From the NCBI GenBank assembly GCA_965215845.1, contig CBDCEL010000004.1, forward strand, positions 1,116,001 to 1,180,000: DNA of 64,000 nt, in the 5' to 3' direction. The translations under genes and the position numbers were made by a program. Position 1 is the stretch's first letter, and each line of letters starts with the position of its first letter. The DNA comes from Aurantibacter_A sp965215845 (GTDB lineage Bacteria; Bacteroidota; Bacteroidia; Flavobacteriales; Flavobacteriaceae). Below the pieces are notes generated by a model. The model was not told where the DNA came from, searched no databases, and worked only from the letters and a program-made list of their open reading frames with translations. Below, one piece after another: positions 34,269-42,495 of the stretch.

Positions 34269-36533
34269 TTAGTTCAATTTATAGCGAAATCCGGCATAAA
34301 ACATTCGGCCCATAATAGGGGCATATACGATACTTGTATCAAAATTTGCGCCAAAGGGGTTTTCTGCACCCAATACCGGATTCGATTGCCTAAAATTAGT
34401 CAAATTTTCGCCTCCTAGATAAATTTCGAACTTTTGGGAAAATACCTTGGTGATCTGGGCATTCATGAGACTGTAGCCCTTGGTAAATTCGCCCAATCGA
34501 AATTCAGGTGGATTCACATCGGTATTTGGCAGGCGTTGCTTACCTAACGTATGTGCGGTATAGTCAAATTTCCATTGGCTTCCATTTTGCGCAAGTTCTG
34601 TTTCATAACCGAGATTTACAAAAAAACGATGCTGGGCCAGCAGGGGCTTTTGCAAATTGCCCGATCGATAATCGGTATTGACATCATAATACTTATAGGC
34701 GGTTCGCACTTCTAGATTTTTTAAGATTTCGTGGTTCAGCTCCACTTGAAAACTACTGGCCCCACTTTTTCCGTCAAGGTTATAGAAAGAAATGGCACGC
34801 GGATTTTCCCAATCGACCACCACTTGGTTTTTGAAATCGGTCTTATAAAAATCAAAAACAATATTCCCGGGGCGATTCAAAAAAGTGAATCCCTGTAAAA
34901 AACTAACTCCGTAGTTCCAAGCATCTTCTGGATCGAGACCATAAATACTTCCGCCAACGTCCAAAACTTGAATTTGTCTAGAGGAGGCAAAAAGCTGTTG
35001 ATTCTCGGCAAAGATATTCGCGGCCCTTCGACCCCTACCAAAAGATGCCCTTAAACTGGCTCTTTCCCAAGGTGTATACCTCCCGTGAAACCGCGGTGTC
35101 AAAAAATTGCCCAATCGGTTATGGGTATCGACACGAAGGCCAGCGGTAAAACTCAATCGTTCCAAGTTTTCATAATTGTACTCGAAGAACGCACCGGCCG
35201 AGACATCATCTCTCTCAAAATCTTGAACATTGACCAATTCTTCATAACCGTCGTAGGCAAATGTCAGGCCCGCCTTGAATTTATTACGCGTATCGCCAAA
35301 AATTGAGTTAAAGATTAAATTGGAATATACACTTTCGTGGGCGATATCATATCGGTTCGGTCCGAAATACGAGTTCTGATCATGTCGGCTATAGGAGGTT
35401 TGAAAGCCAAAACTTTGAAAAGGTAGTTCGGGGAAAACATAACCCAATTTCAATGAAGAGTCGAAACGTTCCGTGGCAATCTCACTTCCCCAAACCGCTT
35501 CTCCATTTGCAACAGCCATATTCTCAGGGAATCGATCTCTTGAGGGATCAAAGTCGCTCTCGCCCACTTGTTTCTCATCGTTCAAGAACCGAACATTTAA
35601 AAAGCTGACCCATCCCTTTTCAGGGTTTTGGTATTGCAGCCGGGTCATCATGTTCAACTGATTGGCCAAAGGCGCATCGAGAAAACCGTCGTCGTTATTG
35701 TCTTCCCTGATATCGCGTCGATTGTGGTGCAAATAGGCCCCTACACTGAGTCGATCGGATATTTTATGATTGAGATGGGTATTGAGTTCAAGTCTACCAT
35801 TGACGTTGCCATAGCCATTCACAAACAGTGAATTATCGGTCAAGGGCTTTACCAACTCCGTATTTATTTGGCCCGATATACTCTCGTATCCGTTCACAAC
35901 ACTACCCGCACCTTTGGTAATCTGAATACTCTCGACCCAAGTACCGGGGATAAAGGTTAAACCAAAAGCCTGTGAAGCACCCCGCACCATCGGAATGTTC
36001 TCTTGGGTAATCAACAAATACGGACTTGTAAGCCCGAGCATCTGTATCTGTTTGGTACCGGTCAACGCATCATTGAAATTTACATCTATTGCAGGATTGG
36101 TCTCAAAACTCTCTGAAAGATTGCAACAGGCCGCTTTAAGTAATTCCGCACTGTTAATGGTTACGATATTTTGTGAACTAAAATAGGCTTTCTGAACCGC
36201 GTCACGCTCTTTCTCAATTACTACTTCGTCCAATTCATTTGAGGGTTGAAGCCAATGATGTACCATTCTAGGTTCGGTGATGGTCAGGGTATCCGTTTTA
36301 AAACCAACATAACTAATAATCAATTTCTCATATTCCTTTTCAAAGGGAATACTAAAAAGCCCCTCTTCATTGGTGATTGTTCCTATTTGCGAATTCATCC
36401 AATACACATTCGCACCAGCTAACCCGACATGTTCGTTTTTCGAATTGGCCTCCATAATCATGCCTTCTACCTTCTCTTGGGAAGAGCCAATCAATGAAAG
36501 CATCATGATTGTAATCAATATGAACTTTTTCAT
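34269..36533 (-). CDS. TonB-dependent receptor of the metal locus
   Basis: 754 residues. A signal peptide precedes a CarboxypepD_reg-like beta domain (GLAGANVYWMNSQIGTITNE) and then the plug (SAELLKAACCNLSESFETNP, GTKQIQMLGLTSPYLLI). A 22-strand barrel ends in an aromatic/basic strand (MFYAGFRYKLN). The plug holds an unusual Cys-Cys pair (AACCNLSESF), which together with the neighbouring HMA genes suggests uptake of a metal or metal chelate. TonB receptors import scarce ligands through the outer membrane with energy from TonB-ExbBD. The start is 9 nt after the stop of the HMA-MauE fusion, so they are in one operon. Confidence 0.85.
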   Translation of the reverse strand: MKKFILITIMMLSLIGSSQEKVEGMIMEANSKNEHVGLAGANVYWMNSQIGTITNEEGLFSIPFEKEYEKLIISYVGFKTDTLTITEPRMVHHWLQPSNELDEVVIEKERDAVQKAYFSSQNIVTINSAELLKAACCNLSESFETNPAIDVNFNDALTGTKQIQMLGLTSPYLLITQENIPMVRGASQAFGLTFIPGTWVESIQITKGAGSVVNGYESISGQINTELVKPLTDNSLFVNGYGNVNGRLELNTHLNHKISDRLSVGAYLHHNRRDIREDNNDDGFLDAPLANQLNMMTRLQYQNPEKGWVSFLNVRFLNDEKQVGESDFDPSRDRFPENMAVANGEAVWGSEIATERFDSSLKLGYVFPELPFQSFGFQTSYSRHDQNSYFGPNRYDIAHESVYSNLIFNSIFGDTRNKFKAGLTFAYDGYEELVNVQDFERDDVSAGAFFEYNYENLERLSFTAGLRVDTHNRLGNFLTPRFHGRYTPWERASLRASFGRGRRAANIFAENQQLFASSRQIQVLDVGGSIYGLDPEDAWNYGVSFLQGFTFLNRPGNIVFDFYKTDFKNQVVVDWENPRAISFYNLDGKSGASSFQVELNHEILKNLEVRTAYKYYDVNTDYRSGNLQKPLLAQHRFFVNLGYETELAQNGSQWKFDYTAHTLGKQRLPNTDVNPPEFRLGEFTKGYSLMNAQITKVFSQKFEIYLGGENLTNFRQSNPVLGAENPFGANFDTSIVYAPIMGRMFYAGFRYKLN

Positions 36534-36542
36534 CTCTTCGCC

Positions 36543-37265
36543 TTAGGTAAGTTTTACTAACATCATAATCGACATGACCAGCATTATTGCATTCTCAATA
36601 AAAGTGGCTTCGGTCATCGGAAGTTTCAAGGCGGTACCCAAACAAGCACATCGTATGCTTTTTTTGTCAAGCAAGGTCTTTGTGACTCCGATTGTGGTAA
36701 TTCCCAAAATGACGATTGTGGCAACCAGGGCCATCACAATTTGAAATCGCATTAAAAGCATTAAACCAAGTATCAACTCAATGAAAGGATACACCCATCC
36801 GTAGGCAGGAATCGCTTTCGCCAACGGATCGTACATTCGAAAACTCTCGGGAAAACCTTTCAAATCCAAAAATTTAAAAAAGCTAAAAACAATGTAGAAA
36901 AGACCCATGAAATCGAGCATGGCCTCAACAATATTCCAATCCTTAAAATTCAAAAGAAATGATGCCGAGAAGAGATATAGGAAAATCAGCAATAAAGGCT
37001 TGAGTTGCTGAATTTTGGTTTTCTCCACCTTGTTTTCACTTGCGGTGGGGGAGTTTTCATTAACGTGTTCGGTTATCGCATATTTCTTCGGAAGAACGGA
37101 TTTTAAGCTTTCCATCGGCACATGCTTGGTCATTATTATTCGAGCCTCCCCTTTTTCCAAGTCGGCCTTGACATTTTGGATACCATCTATTTTCGATAGT
37201 TTTTCCTCAACGGATGCCACGCAACCGCCACAGGTCATTCCTGTGATTTTATATGTGTGTGTCAT
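36543..37265 (-). CDS. HMA domain fused to MauE/DoxX-like membrane protein
   Basis: 240 residues. An N-terminal HMA domain carries the metal motif GMTCGGCVASVEEKL. After a linker, about four transmembrane helices follow in MauE/DoxX style (LLLIFLYLFSASFLLNF, FIELILGLMLLMRFQIV). The C-terminal loop has the family's CACLG motif in KKSIRCACLGTALKLPM. The fusion suggests that a bound metal or its thiol ligands are passed to a membrane redox or transfer protein. It is the first gene of the operon with the TonB receptor and the MerP-like protein. Confidence 0.8.
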   Translation of the reverse strand: MTHTYKITGMTCGGCVASVEEKLSKIDGIQNVKADLEKGEARIIMTKHVPMESLKSVLPKKYAITEHVNENSPTASENKVEKTKIQQLKPLLLIFLYLFSASFLLNFKDWNIVEAMLDFMGLFYIVFSFFKFLDLKGFPESFRMYDPLAKAIPAYGWVYPFIELILGLMLLMRFQIVMALVATIVILGITTIGVTKTLLDKKSIRCACLGTALKLPMTEATFIENAIMLVMSIMMLVKLT

Positions 37266-37285
37266 GTTATTCTAAATTTATTGTT

Positions 37286-37364
37286 ATTACCCGCGCAGAC
37301 GGGAATCTTTTCAATTTATCCCCACAGTTGAACCATAGGAATTCTCGCTTTCACGAGAATGACA
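37286..37364 (-). repeat. REP-like double-palindrome element
   Basis: Two palindromes 34 bases apart fill the gap between the HMA-MauE and HYC_CC_PP genes: CCCG-(6 nt)-CGGG at 37290-37303 and ATTCTCG-(6 nt)-CGAGAAT at 37341-37360, the latter followed by GACAAAATGA. Both have 6-nt loops and resemble the palindrome at 24653. The second pair carries a compensatory T/A change in each arm. Confidence 0.6.
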
Positions 37365-37381
37365 AAATGAAAATCAATAAA

Positions 37382-37789
37382 TCATAGCAGAAATACCTCG
37401 TCGAGGAGCTGGATGTCCTTGACTAAAATGGGAGGTGGGTAATGTTCGCCAACAGCTTCCGAATCTTCAGAAATTTGGAGCAAATCAACATAATGCAATG
37501 TGCAGATCGGCAAATGAAGTTGCCCGTCGAGTTCAATCTCCTCGGGCGATAGTTCTACAATCTCTTGACCCTCAACAACAATGAGTTGATCGTCGCAACA
37601 AGAATTTTTTTCAAAGGTCAGGGCGCTGTTATCGCCCATATCCATGCCACAGTCTTTGGCCTCGACAAATAAGGAAACATCGACCAAATGCCCCATGCAA
37701 TAGTGCTTGCCGACCGTCCACGAAGTTGTGGAGACCAAAATGAGCAGCGCCAATGAGCACGAAAAAATACGATGTAACCAATCTTTCAT
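37382..37789 (-). CDS. HYC_CC_PP family protein
   Basis: 135 residues with an N-terminal signal or anchor helix (IFSCSLALLILVSTTSWTV). The three marks that name the family are visible in order: GKHYCMGH, NSCCDDQ and EHYPPP. The family is confined to Bacteroidota and is often found next to HMA and TonB-receptor genes, as here, so a role in metal handling is likely but unproven. The start at ATG 37789 is supported by a promoter box (37796-37803) that contains the alternative in-frame TTG. Confidence 0.8.
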   Translation of the reverse strand: MKDWLHRIFSCSLALLILVSTTSWTVGKHYCMGHLVDVSLFVEAKDCGMDMGDNSALTFEKNSCCDDQLIVVEGQEIVELSPEEIELDGQLHLPICTLHYVDLLQISEDSEAVGEHYPPPILVKDIQLLDEVFLL

Positions 37790-37795
37790 AAGCCT

Positions 37796-37823
37796 CAAAA
37801 TTACGAAATATTCGATTTTGCAA
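37796..37823 (-). promoter_or_regulatory. Promoter of the HYC_CC_PP gene
   Basis: Minus strand: TTG (37823-37821), 17-nt spacer, TAATTTTG (37803-37796), matching the flavobacterial consensus with a slightly short spacer. The -7 box ends 6 nt before the ATG, so the transcript would be nearly leaderless. Confidence 0.5.
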
Positions 37824-38010
37824 TAAGCTTAGCCAATTTCTTTAACGTAAGATTGGCAATCTGTAGTGTTTAAAAACGTAAATCATCGATATAAAATGGT
37901 CGGTTTATATACTTAATCGACAAAAAAATAGTTATGGTCGTGTAGATGGTCTTCATACCAAGGAGCTATCTTTACAACATAAATTTATAACTAAATAACT
38001 TTTAAAGATT

Positions 38011-39123
38011 ATGAAAACGTATTTAAAATCCCCCATCAAATTCGGCCTTTTGGCCTTAACTTTAACTTTGTTCTTGGTCGGATGTAGCTCTGACGACGGG
38101 TCAGTTTTTCAAACGCCTGGCGGTGGAGACGGTTCCGACGGTGGCGACGGTGGCGACGGTGGCAATGAACCCGAGGTCGCCACTTTAGTATTTAATGAAG
38201 CTGATTCTTCACAAGATATCAAAGTGGCAGAAGCCAGTGGCGAAGTCGGCACCACAGTTCCCGGGCGCGTCATCTTTACGTCAGATGCAAGTACCCAAAG
38301 AAGGATGTATATTACCCAAAACATTCTGGGTCAAGGCGATATGCCCTTCAACAATTTCAATTTAGATAGTGATGATCTCGATAAGGCACTTAAGGCCGAC
38401 GGATCAATCGATTTGGATGGAGCTTCAAAAAAAGAAATCGACTTCACATTCGATCTACCCGTGCCAAATGTTGAGAACGGTCAAATCGTCTATAGTTTTT
38501 GGACCACCAGAGGCAAAGGTGATTTTAGGGACCCAACGAAAAGATTGGTGCTGGGCGTGGGAACGATTACGGTAACAGTGGGTACCGGAACCAATCCGGC
38601 AGCTGCTGTTCGATCTTTTAGCGATGTAAAACTCTATGCTCCCGCCGTGGATGGCACAACTGAAACCTTCTTTTCACTTTTGAACGAAACGGTCTATAGA
38701 ATCAATGAAGGACCCGAGTTCCGTGCTTTCTGGGATTTTGGATACTACTTCGGCGCATCGGGTGTCTCGGCCGATGACAATGCTTCATTTGCTTCAACGG
38801 CTTCGTATGATGAATCGTTTGGTTTTCCCGTGGATGGTCTTAAACCTGGCGCAGACGAAGAAGATATGGAAAATGAGACCCTGAATGAGGCATTTTTCGC
38901 ATTATCAAGTATGGATACTGCAGCCTTTGACGGTATCGAGCTGTCGGGCGACCTGAATTCCATAGCCAATTCAGGGGTTCAAAAAATCACTAATTTAAGT
39001 GTGGGCGATGTCATTGAGTTCGTTGACAACTACGGAAAAAAGGGGTTGATTAAAATAACGGAAATCGAAGCCGGTTTCAACGTTAACGATTTCATTGTAT
39101 TTGACGTTAAAATTCAGCCTTAA
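38011..39123 (+). CDS. Unrecognised lipoprotein with Gly/Asp linker
   Basis: 370 residues. The signal peptide ends in the lipobox FLVGCSSDD (Cys25). A flexible repeat linker (GGGDGSDGGDGGDGG) leads into a mostly beta, acidic domain with no motif I recognise. Visible pieces include VPGRVIFTSDASTQRRMYIT, KEIDFTFDLPVPNVENGQIV and a C-terminal strand pair VGDVIEFVDNYGKKGLIKI. There are no cysteines after the lipobox. It is probably exposed at the outer-membrane surface. It is a single-gene unit with its own terminator. A weak TATCTTTA box lies about 37 nt upstream. Confidence 0.65.
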   Translation: MKTYLKSPIKFGLLALTLTLFLVGCSSDDGSVFQTPGGGDGSDGGDGGDGGNEPEVATLVFNEADSSQDIKVAEASGEVGTTVPGRVIFTSDASTQRRMYITQNILGQGDMPFNNFNLDSDDLDKALKADGSIDLDGASKKEIDFTFDLPVPNVENGQIVYSFWTTRGKGDFRDPTKRLVLGVGTITVTVGTGTNPAAAVRSFSDVKLYAPAVDGTTETFFSLLNETVYRINEGPEFRAFWDFGYYFGASGVSADDNASFASTASYDESFGFPVDGLKPGADEEDMENETLNEAFFALSSMDTAAFDGIELSGDLNSIANSGVQKITNLSVGDVIEFVDNYGKKGLIKITEIEAGFNVNDFIVFDVKIQP

Positions 39124-39146
39124 CAACAATTATCCAAGTCTAAGTG

Positions 39147-39173
39147 AAGGGATGTCCAATAAAGACATCCCTT
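39147..39173 (+). terminator. Intrinsic terminator of the lipoprotein gene
   Basis: AAGGGATGTC / GACATCCCTT stem, 7-nt loop, followed by a T-rich tract, 23 bases past the stop at 39123. Confidence 0.88.
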
Positions 39174-39233
39174 TTCTTTTTTTCACTACTCTGGATAAGT
39201 ATTCAGGAAATCGTCGACAAAGCTTGAAATAAC

Positions 39234-39241
39234 TAATTTTG
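39234..39241 (+). promoter_or_regulatory. Flavobacterial -7 box for the GAF-domain gene
   Basis: TAATTTTG matches TAnnTTTG and ends 11 nt before the first ATG at 39253. No TTG at the standard -33 distance. Confidence 0.4.
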
Positions 39242-39252
39242 CGAAAACCATA

Positions 39253-39708
39253 ATGATGTTTGATGAACTTAAAGAAGAGGTAAGTGCAATTCTCGAAAAA
39301 GGCAATTCCTCAACTGATGAGCGACTGAAGGCGGTATGCGATTTATTGCGTGAGAAAATTTCCCATTACGATTGGGTCGGTTTTTACTTCAGAAACGGAA
39401 ACAAGGAAGAACTTAAACTAGGCCCTTACTCCGGCGAACCGACCGATCATACGATAATTCCGTTCGGGAAGGGAATATGTGGACAAGTGGCACTTAGCAA
39501 TGAGAATTTTGTGGTACCTGATGTTTCCGCCCAAGATAATTACATCGCATGTAGCATAACGGTCAAGTCGGAAATCGTGGTCCCATTATTTGTTAATGGG
39601 GAGAATATCGGGCAAATAGACATCGATTCGAACATACCAGATCCTTTCTCTGAAAAAGATGAACGTTTTCTTGAATTCGTAAATGAAAAAGTAGCTGGTA
39701 TTCTTTAA
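39253..39708 (+). CDS. GAF-domain protein, free methionine-R-sulfoxide reductase-like
   Basis: 151-residue single GAF domain. Its motifs follow the fRMsr family: WVGFYF, LGPYSGEPT, IPFGKGICGQVA, DNYIACSITVKSEIVVPL and IGQIDIDS. fRMsr reduces free methionine-(R)-sulfoxide. Of the three cysteines of the E. coli enzyme, Cys76 and Cys100 match the second and third; the first is replaced by a residue at about position 66 (His). Asp after the last Cys is Ser. Activity is therefore plausible but with an altered thiol relay. ATG codons at 39253 and 39256 are both possible starts. Confidence 0.75.
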   Translation: MMFDELKEEVSAILEKGNSSTDERLKAVCDLLREKISHYDWVGFYFRNGNKEELKLGPYSGEPTDHTIIPFGKGICGQVALSNENFVVPDVSAQDNYIACSITVKSEIVVPLFVNGENIGQIDIDSNIPDPFSEKDERFLEFVNEKVAGIL

Positions 39709-39760
39709 AACTTTAGCGCTTTTGTTGATAACCTAGCAAAAAAAATCCTTCCAAAAAAAG

Positions 39761-39768
39761 TACTTTTG
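39761..39768 (+). promoter_or_regulatory. purH: Flavobacterial -7 box for purH
   Basis: TACTTTTG matches TAnnTTTG; the ATG is 32 nt downstream. The same octamer precedes mreB. Confidence 0.45.
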
Positions 39769-39800
39769 CGTGTCTTTTAACCCACAAACCACACGCAAAA

Positions 39801-41330
39801 ATGAGTACCAAAAAAGCCACTTCAGCCCTCATTTCCGTTTTTCATAAAGATGGATTGGAACCTATAGTCCGAAAATTATCTTCTCTCGGCATTACCCTTT
39901 ATTCCACCGGCGGTACTGAAAAATTCATACGGGAATTAGGGGTCGAGGTTGTTCCCGTGGAAGATGTGACCAGTTACCCATCTATTTTGGGTGGAAGGGT
40001 AAAGACTTTGCACCCCAAGGTTTTCGGCGGAATCTTGAACCGTCAAGACAATGACAGTGACGTAGCCCAGTTGGAAGAATATGACATTCCGCAATTGGAT
40101 ATTGTCATCGTCGACCTTTATCCATTTGAAAAAACGGTTGCGAGCGGTGCTCCCGAGCAAGAAATCATTGAAAAAATAGACATTGGTGGAATCTCACTTA
40201 TTCGAGCGGCGGCAAAAAATTACAATGATGTGCTCTGCGTATCTTCAATGGAGGATTATGGTGATTTCTTAAACGTCATTTCTGAAGGAAACGGGAATAC
40301 TACGCTAGATGATCGAAAGCGTTTCGCTTCAAAGGCCTTCAACGTTTCGTCGCATTACGATACCGCGATTTTCAATTACTTCAACAAAAACCGTCAGGAG
40401 GCTGCTTTGAAGATAAGCGAAACGAAGGGCAAAGTGCTTCGTTATGGGGAAAATCCGCATCAAAAAGGTTTTTTCTTTGGGGATTTCGAGGCAATGTTCA
40501 CAAAACTTCATGGCAAGGAGCTTTCTTATAATAATTTGCTTGATGTCGATGCCGCGGTCAACCTAATGAACGAGTTTAGAAAAGACGATCCGACTTTTGC
40601 CATTTTAAAGCACAACAATGCATGCGGTTTGTCCATACGTGAAACTATTCATCAAGCTTATGTTGATGCGCTGGCGGGCGATCCCGTTTCCGCCTTCGGT
40701 GGTATTCTTATCAGCAATGTCGAAATCGACGGACATACCGCCGAAGAAATACACCAATTGTTTTGCGAAGTAGTCATCGCGCCTAGTTACTCTGAAGACG
40801 CTCTCGAAATCTTAAAGGGAAAGAAAAACAGGATTATTCTTATTCAGAAGCAAATTGAACTTCCCGAAACAACGGTAAGAACTTGTCTTAACGGCGTTCT
40901 TGTACAAGATAAAGATCTCAAGACCGATACCTTGGTCGATTTGAAATACGTTACCGAAACAGAGCCCTCAAAAAGAGAATTGGAAGACCTGATCTTTGCT
41001 TCAAAGCTTTGCAAACATACCAAGAGCAATACCATTGTATTGGCCAAGAACAAACAACTCTGTGCCAGTGGAACGGGGCAAACCTCAAGGGTTGACGCCC
41101 TGAACCAGGCAATTCATAAGGCCAAACACTTCGGCTTCGATCTAGATGGAGCGGTCATGGCAAGTGATGCATTTTTCCCTTTTCCAGATTGTGTAGAAAT
41201 TTCGCATAAAAACGGTATTTCTAGCGTTATACAGCCGGGCGGATCTATTAAAGATCAATTAAGCATCGATTATTGTAATGAGAACAAAGTGTCAATGGTA
41301 ATGACTGGCACACGTCATTTCAAGCATTAA
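39801..41330 (+). CDS. purH: Bifunctional AICAR transformylase / IMP cyclohydrolase PurH
   Basis: 509 residues, the normal size. The N-terminal MGS-like cyclohydrolase domain shows ALISVFHKDGLEPIVRKL, YSTGGTEKFI and GGRVKTLHPKVFGGIL. The C-terminal transformylase domain has KHNNACGLS (Lys-His-Asn catalytic region), DPVSAFGG and the end segment MASDAFFPFPDCVE...VIQPGGSIKD. It catalyses the last two steps of de novo purine synthesis. It has its own promoter, and another follows it for mreB. Confidence 0.97.
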   Translation: MSTKKATSALISVFHKDGLEPIVRKLSSLGITLYSTGGTEKFIRELGVEVVPVEDVTSYPSILGGRVKTLHPKVFGGILNRQDNDSDVAQLEEYDIPQLDIVIVDLYPFEKTVASGAPEQEIIEKIDIGGISLIRAAAKNYNDVLCVSSMEDYGDFLNVISEGNGNTTLDDRKRFASKAFNVSSHYDTAIFNYFNKNRQEAALKISETKGKVLRYGENPHQKGFFFGDFEAMFTKLHGKELSYNNLLDVDAAVNLMNEFRKDDPTFAILKHNNACGLSIRETIHQAYVDALAGDPVSAFGGILISNVEIDGHTAEEIHQLFCEVVIAPSYSEDALEILKGKKNRIILIQKQIELPETTVRTCLNGVLVQDKDLKTDTLVDLKYVTETEPSKRELEDLIFASKLCKHTKSNTIVLAKNKQLCASGTGQTSRVDALNQAIHKAKHFGFDLDGAVMASDAFFPFPDCVEISHKNGISSVIQPGGSIKDQLSIDYCNENKVSMVMTGTRHFKH

Positions 41331-41336
41331 TTTCAT

Positions 41337-41344
41337 TACTTTTG
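41337..41344 (+). promoter_or_regulatory. mreB: Flavobacterial -7 box for the mre operon
   Basis: TACTTTTG, 52 nt before the mreB ATG and only 6 nt after the purH stop. It fits TAnnTTTG; the -33 element is unclear. Confidence 0.45.
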
Positions 41345-41396
41345 TCGATGAAATGCACCCCACTCAAACTAGTGTAACGTAACCAAACGAAGTAAA

Positions 41397-42425
41397 ATGG
41401 GATTTTTTGATTTCTTGACCGAGGAAATCGCCATCGACCTAGGTACGGCGAATACCCTCATCATCCACATGGACAAGGTCGTGGTTGACAGTCCGTCCAT
41501 AGTGGCCCGCGACCGAATTTCAGGTAAGATTATAGCGGTTGGCAAAGAAGCCAACATGATGCAGGGCAAGACCCACGAAAACATCAAGACGATCCGACCT
41601 TTGAAAGATGGCGTAATCGCCGACTTCGATGCATCGGAAAAGATGATCAATATGTTCATCAAAAATATTCCTGCCCTCAAGAAAAAATGGTTTCCGCCGG
41701 CGCTTCGAATGGTCATCTGTATTCCATCGGGAATCACAGAGGTGGAAATGCGTGCGGTCAAAGAATCGGCCGAAAGGGTAAACGGCAAGGAAGTCTATTT
41801 GATCCATGAACCAATGGCCGCGGCAATCGGTATTGGCCTTGACATTATGCAGCCAAAGGGGAACATGATCGTCGATATAGGGGGTGGTACCACTGAAATC
41901 GCCGTTATCGCTTTGGGGGGAATCGTTTGTGACAAATCGGTGAAGATTGCGGGCGATGTTTTCACAAACGATATTATCTATTATATGCGAACCCAGCATA
42001 ATCTTTACGTTGGGGAAAGTACGGCAGAAAACATCAAAATCGAAATAGGTTCTGCCACCGAAGATTTGCAATCACCACCAGACGAGAGATCAGTTCAAGG
42101 TCGCGACCTATTGACCGGAAAACCAAAACAAGTACAAATATCATATCGTGAAATTGCCAAGGCATTGGACAAATCGATTCTTCGCGTCGAAGATGCGGTA
42201 ATGGAAACGCTATCCCAGACTCCGCCCGAGCTTGCAGCCGATATTTACAATACGGGAATTTATCTGGCCGGGGGAGGATCCATGCTTCGTGGACTGGATA
42301 GAAGGTTATCGCAAAAAACCGATCTTCCGGTTTATATTGCAGAAGACCCTTTGAGAGCGGTTGTTCGGGGAACGGGAATCGCCTTGAAAAATCTGGAGCG
42401 CTACAAGAGCATCCTTATAAAGTAG
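41397..42425 (+). CDS. mreB: Rod-shape-determining actin homologue MreB
   Basis: 342 residues. Actin-fold nucleotide motifs are all present: AIDLGTANTLI (phosphate 1), MIVDIGGGTTEIAVIALGG (phosphate 2) and YLAGGGSMLRGLDRRL (adenosine). MreB filaments guide the lateral wall-synthesis complex. It begins the mreBCD-mrdA-rodA operon; the gap to mreC is 70 nt. Confidence 0.97.
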   Translation: MGFFDFLTEEIAIDLGTANTLIIHMDKVVVDSPSIVARDRISGKIIAVGKEANMMQGKTHENIKTIRPLKDGVIADFDASEKMINMFIKNIPALKKKWFPPALRMVICIPSGITEVEMRAVKESAERVNGKEVYLIHEPMAAAIGIGLDIMQPKGNMIVDIGGGTTEIAVIALGGIVCDKSVKIAGDVFTNDIIYYMRTQHNLYVGESTAENIKIEIGSATEDLQSPPDERSVQGRDLLTGKPKQVQISYREIAKALDKSILRVEDAVMETLSQTPPELAADIYNTGIYLAGGGSMLRGLDRRLSQKTDLPVYIAEDPLRAVVRGTGIALKNLERYKSILIK

Positions 42426-42495
42426 TAGTCCGCTGAAGACAATGGTGGATGCTTGAAATCCATTGATTAGGACAAATCGTTTATAGCCCTCGTTC

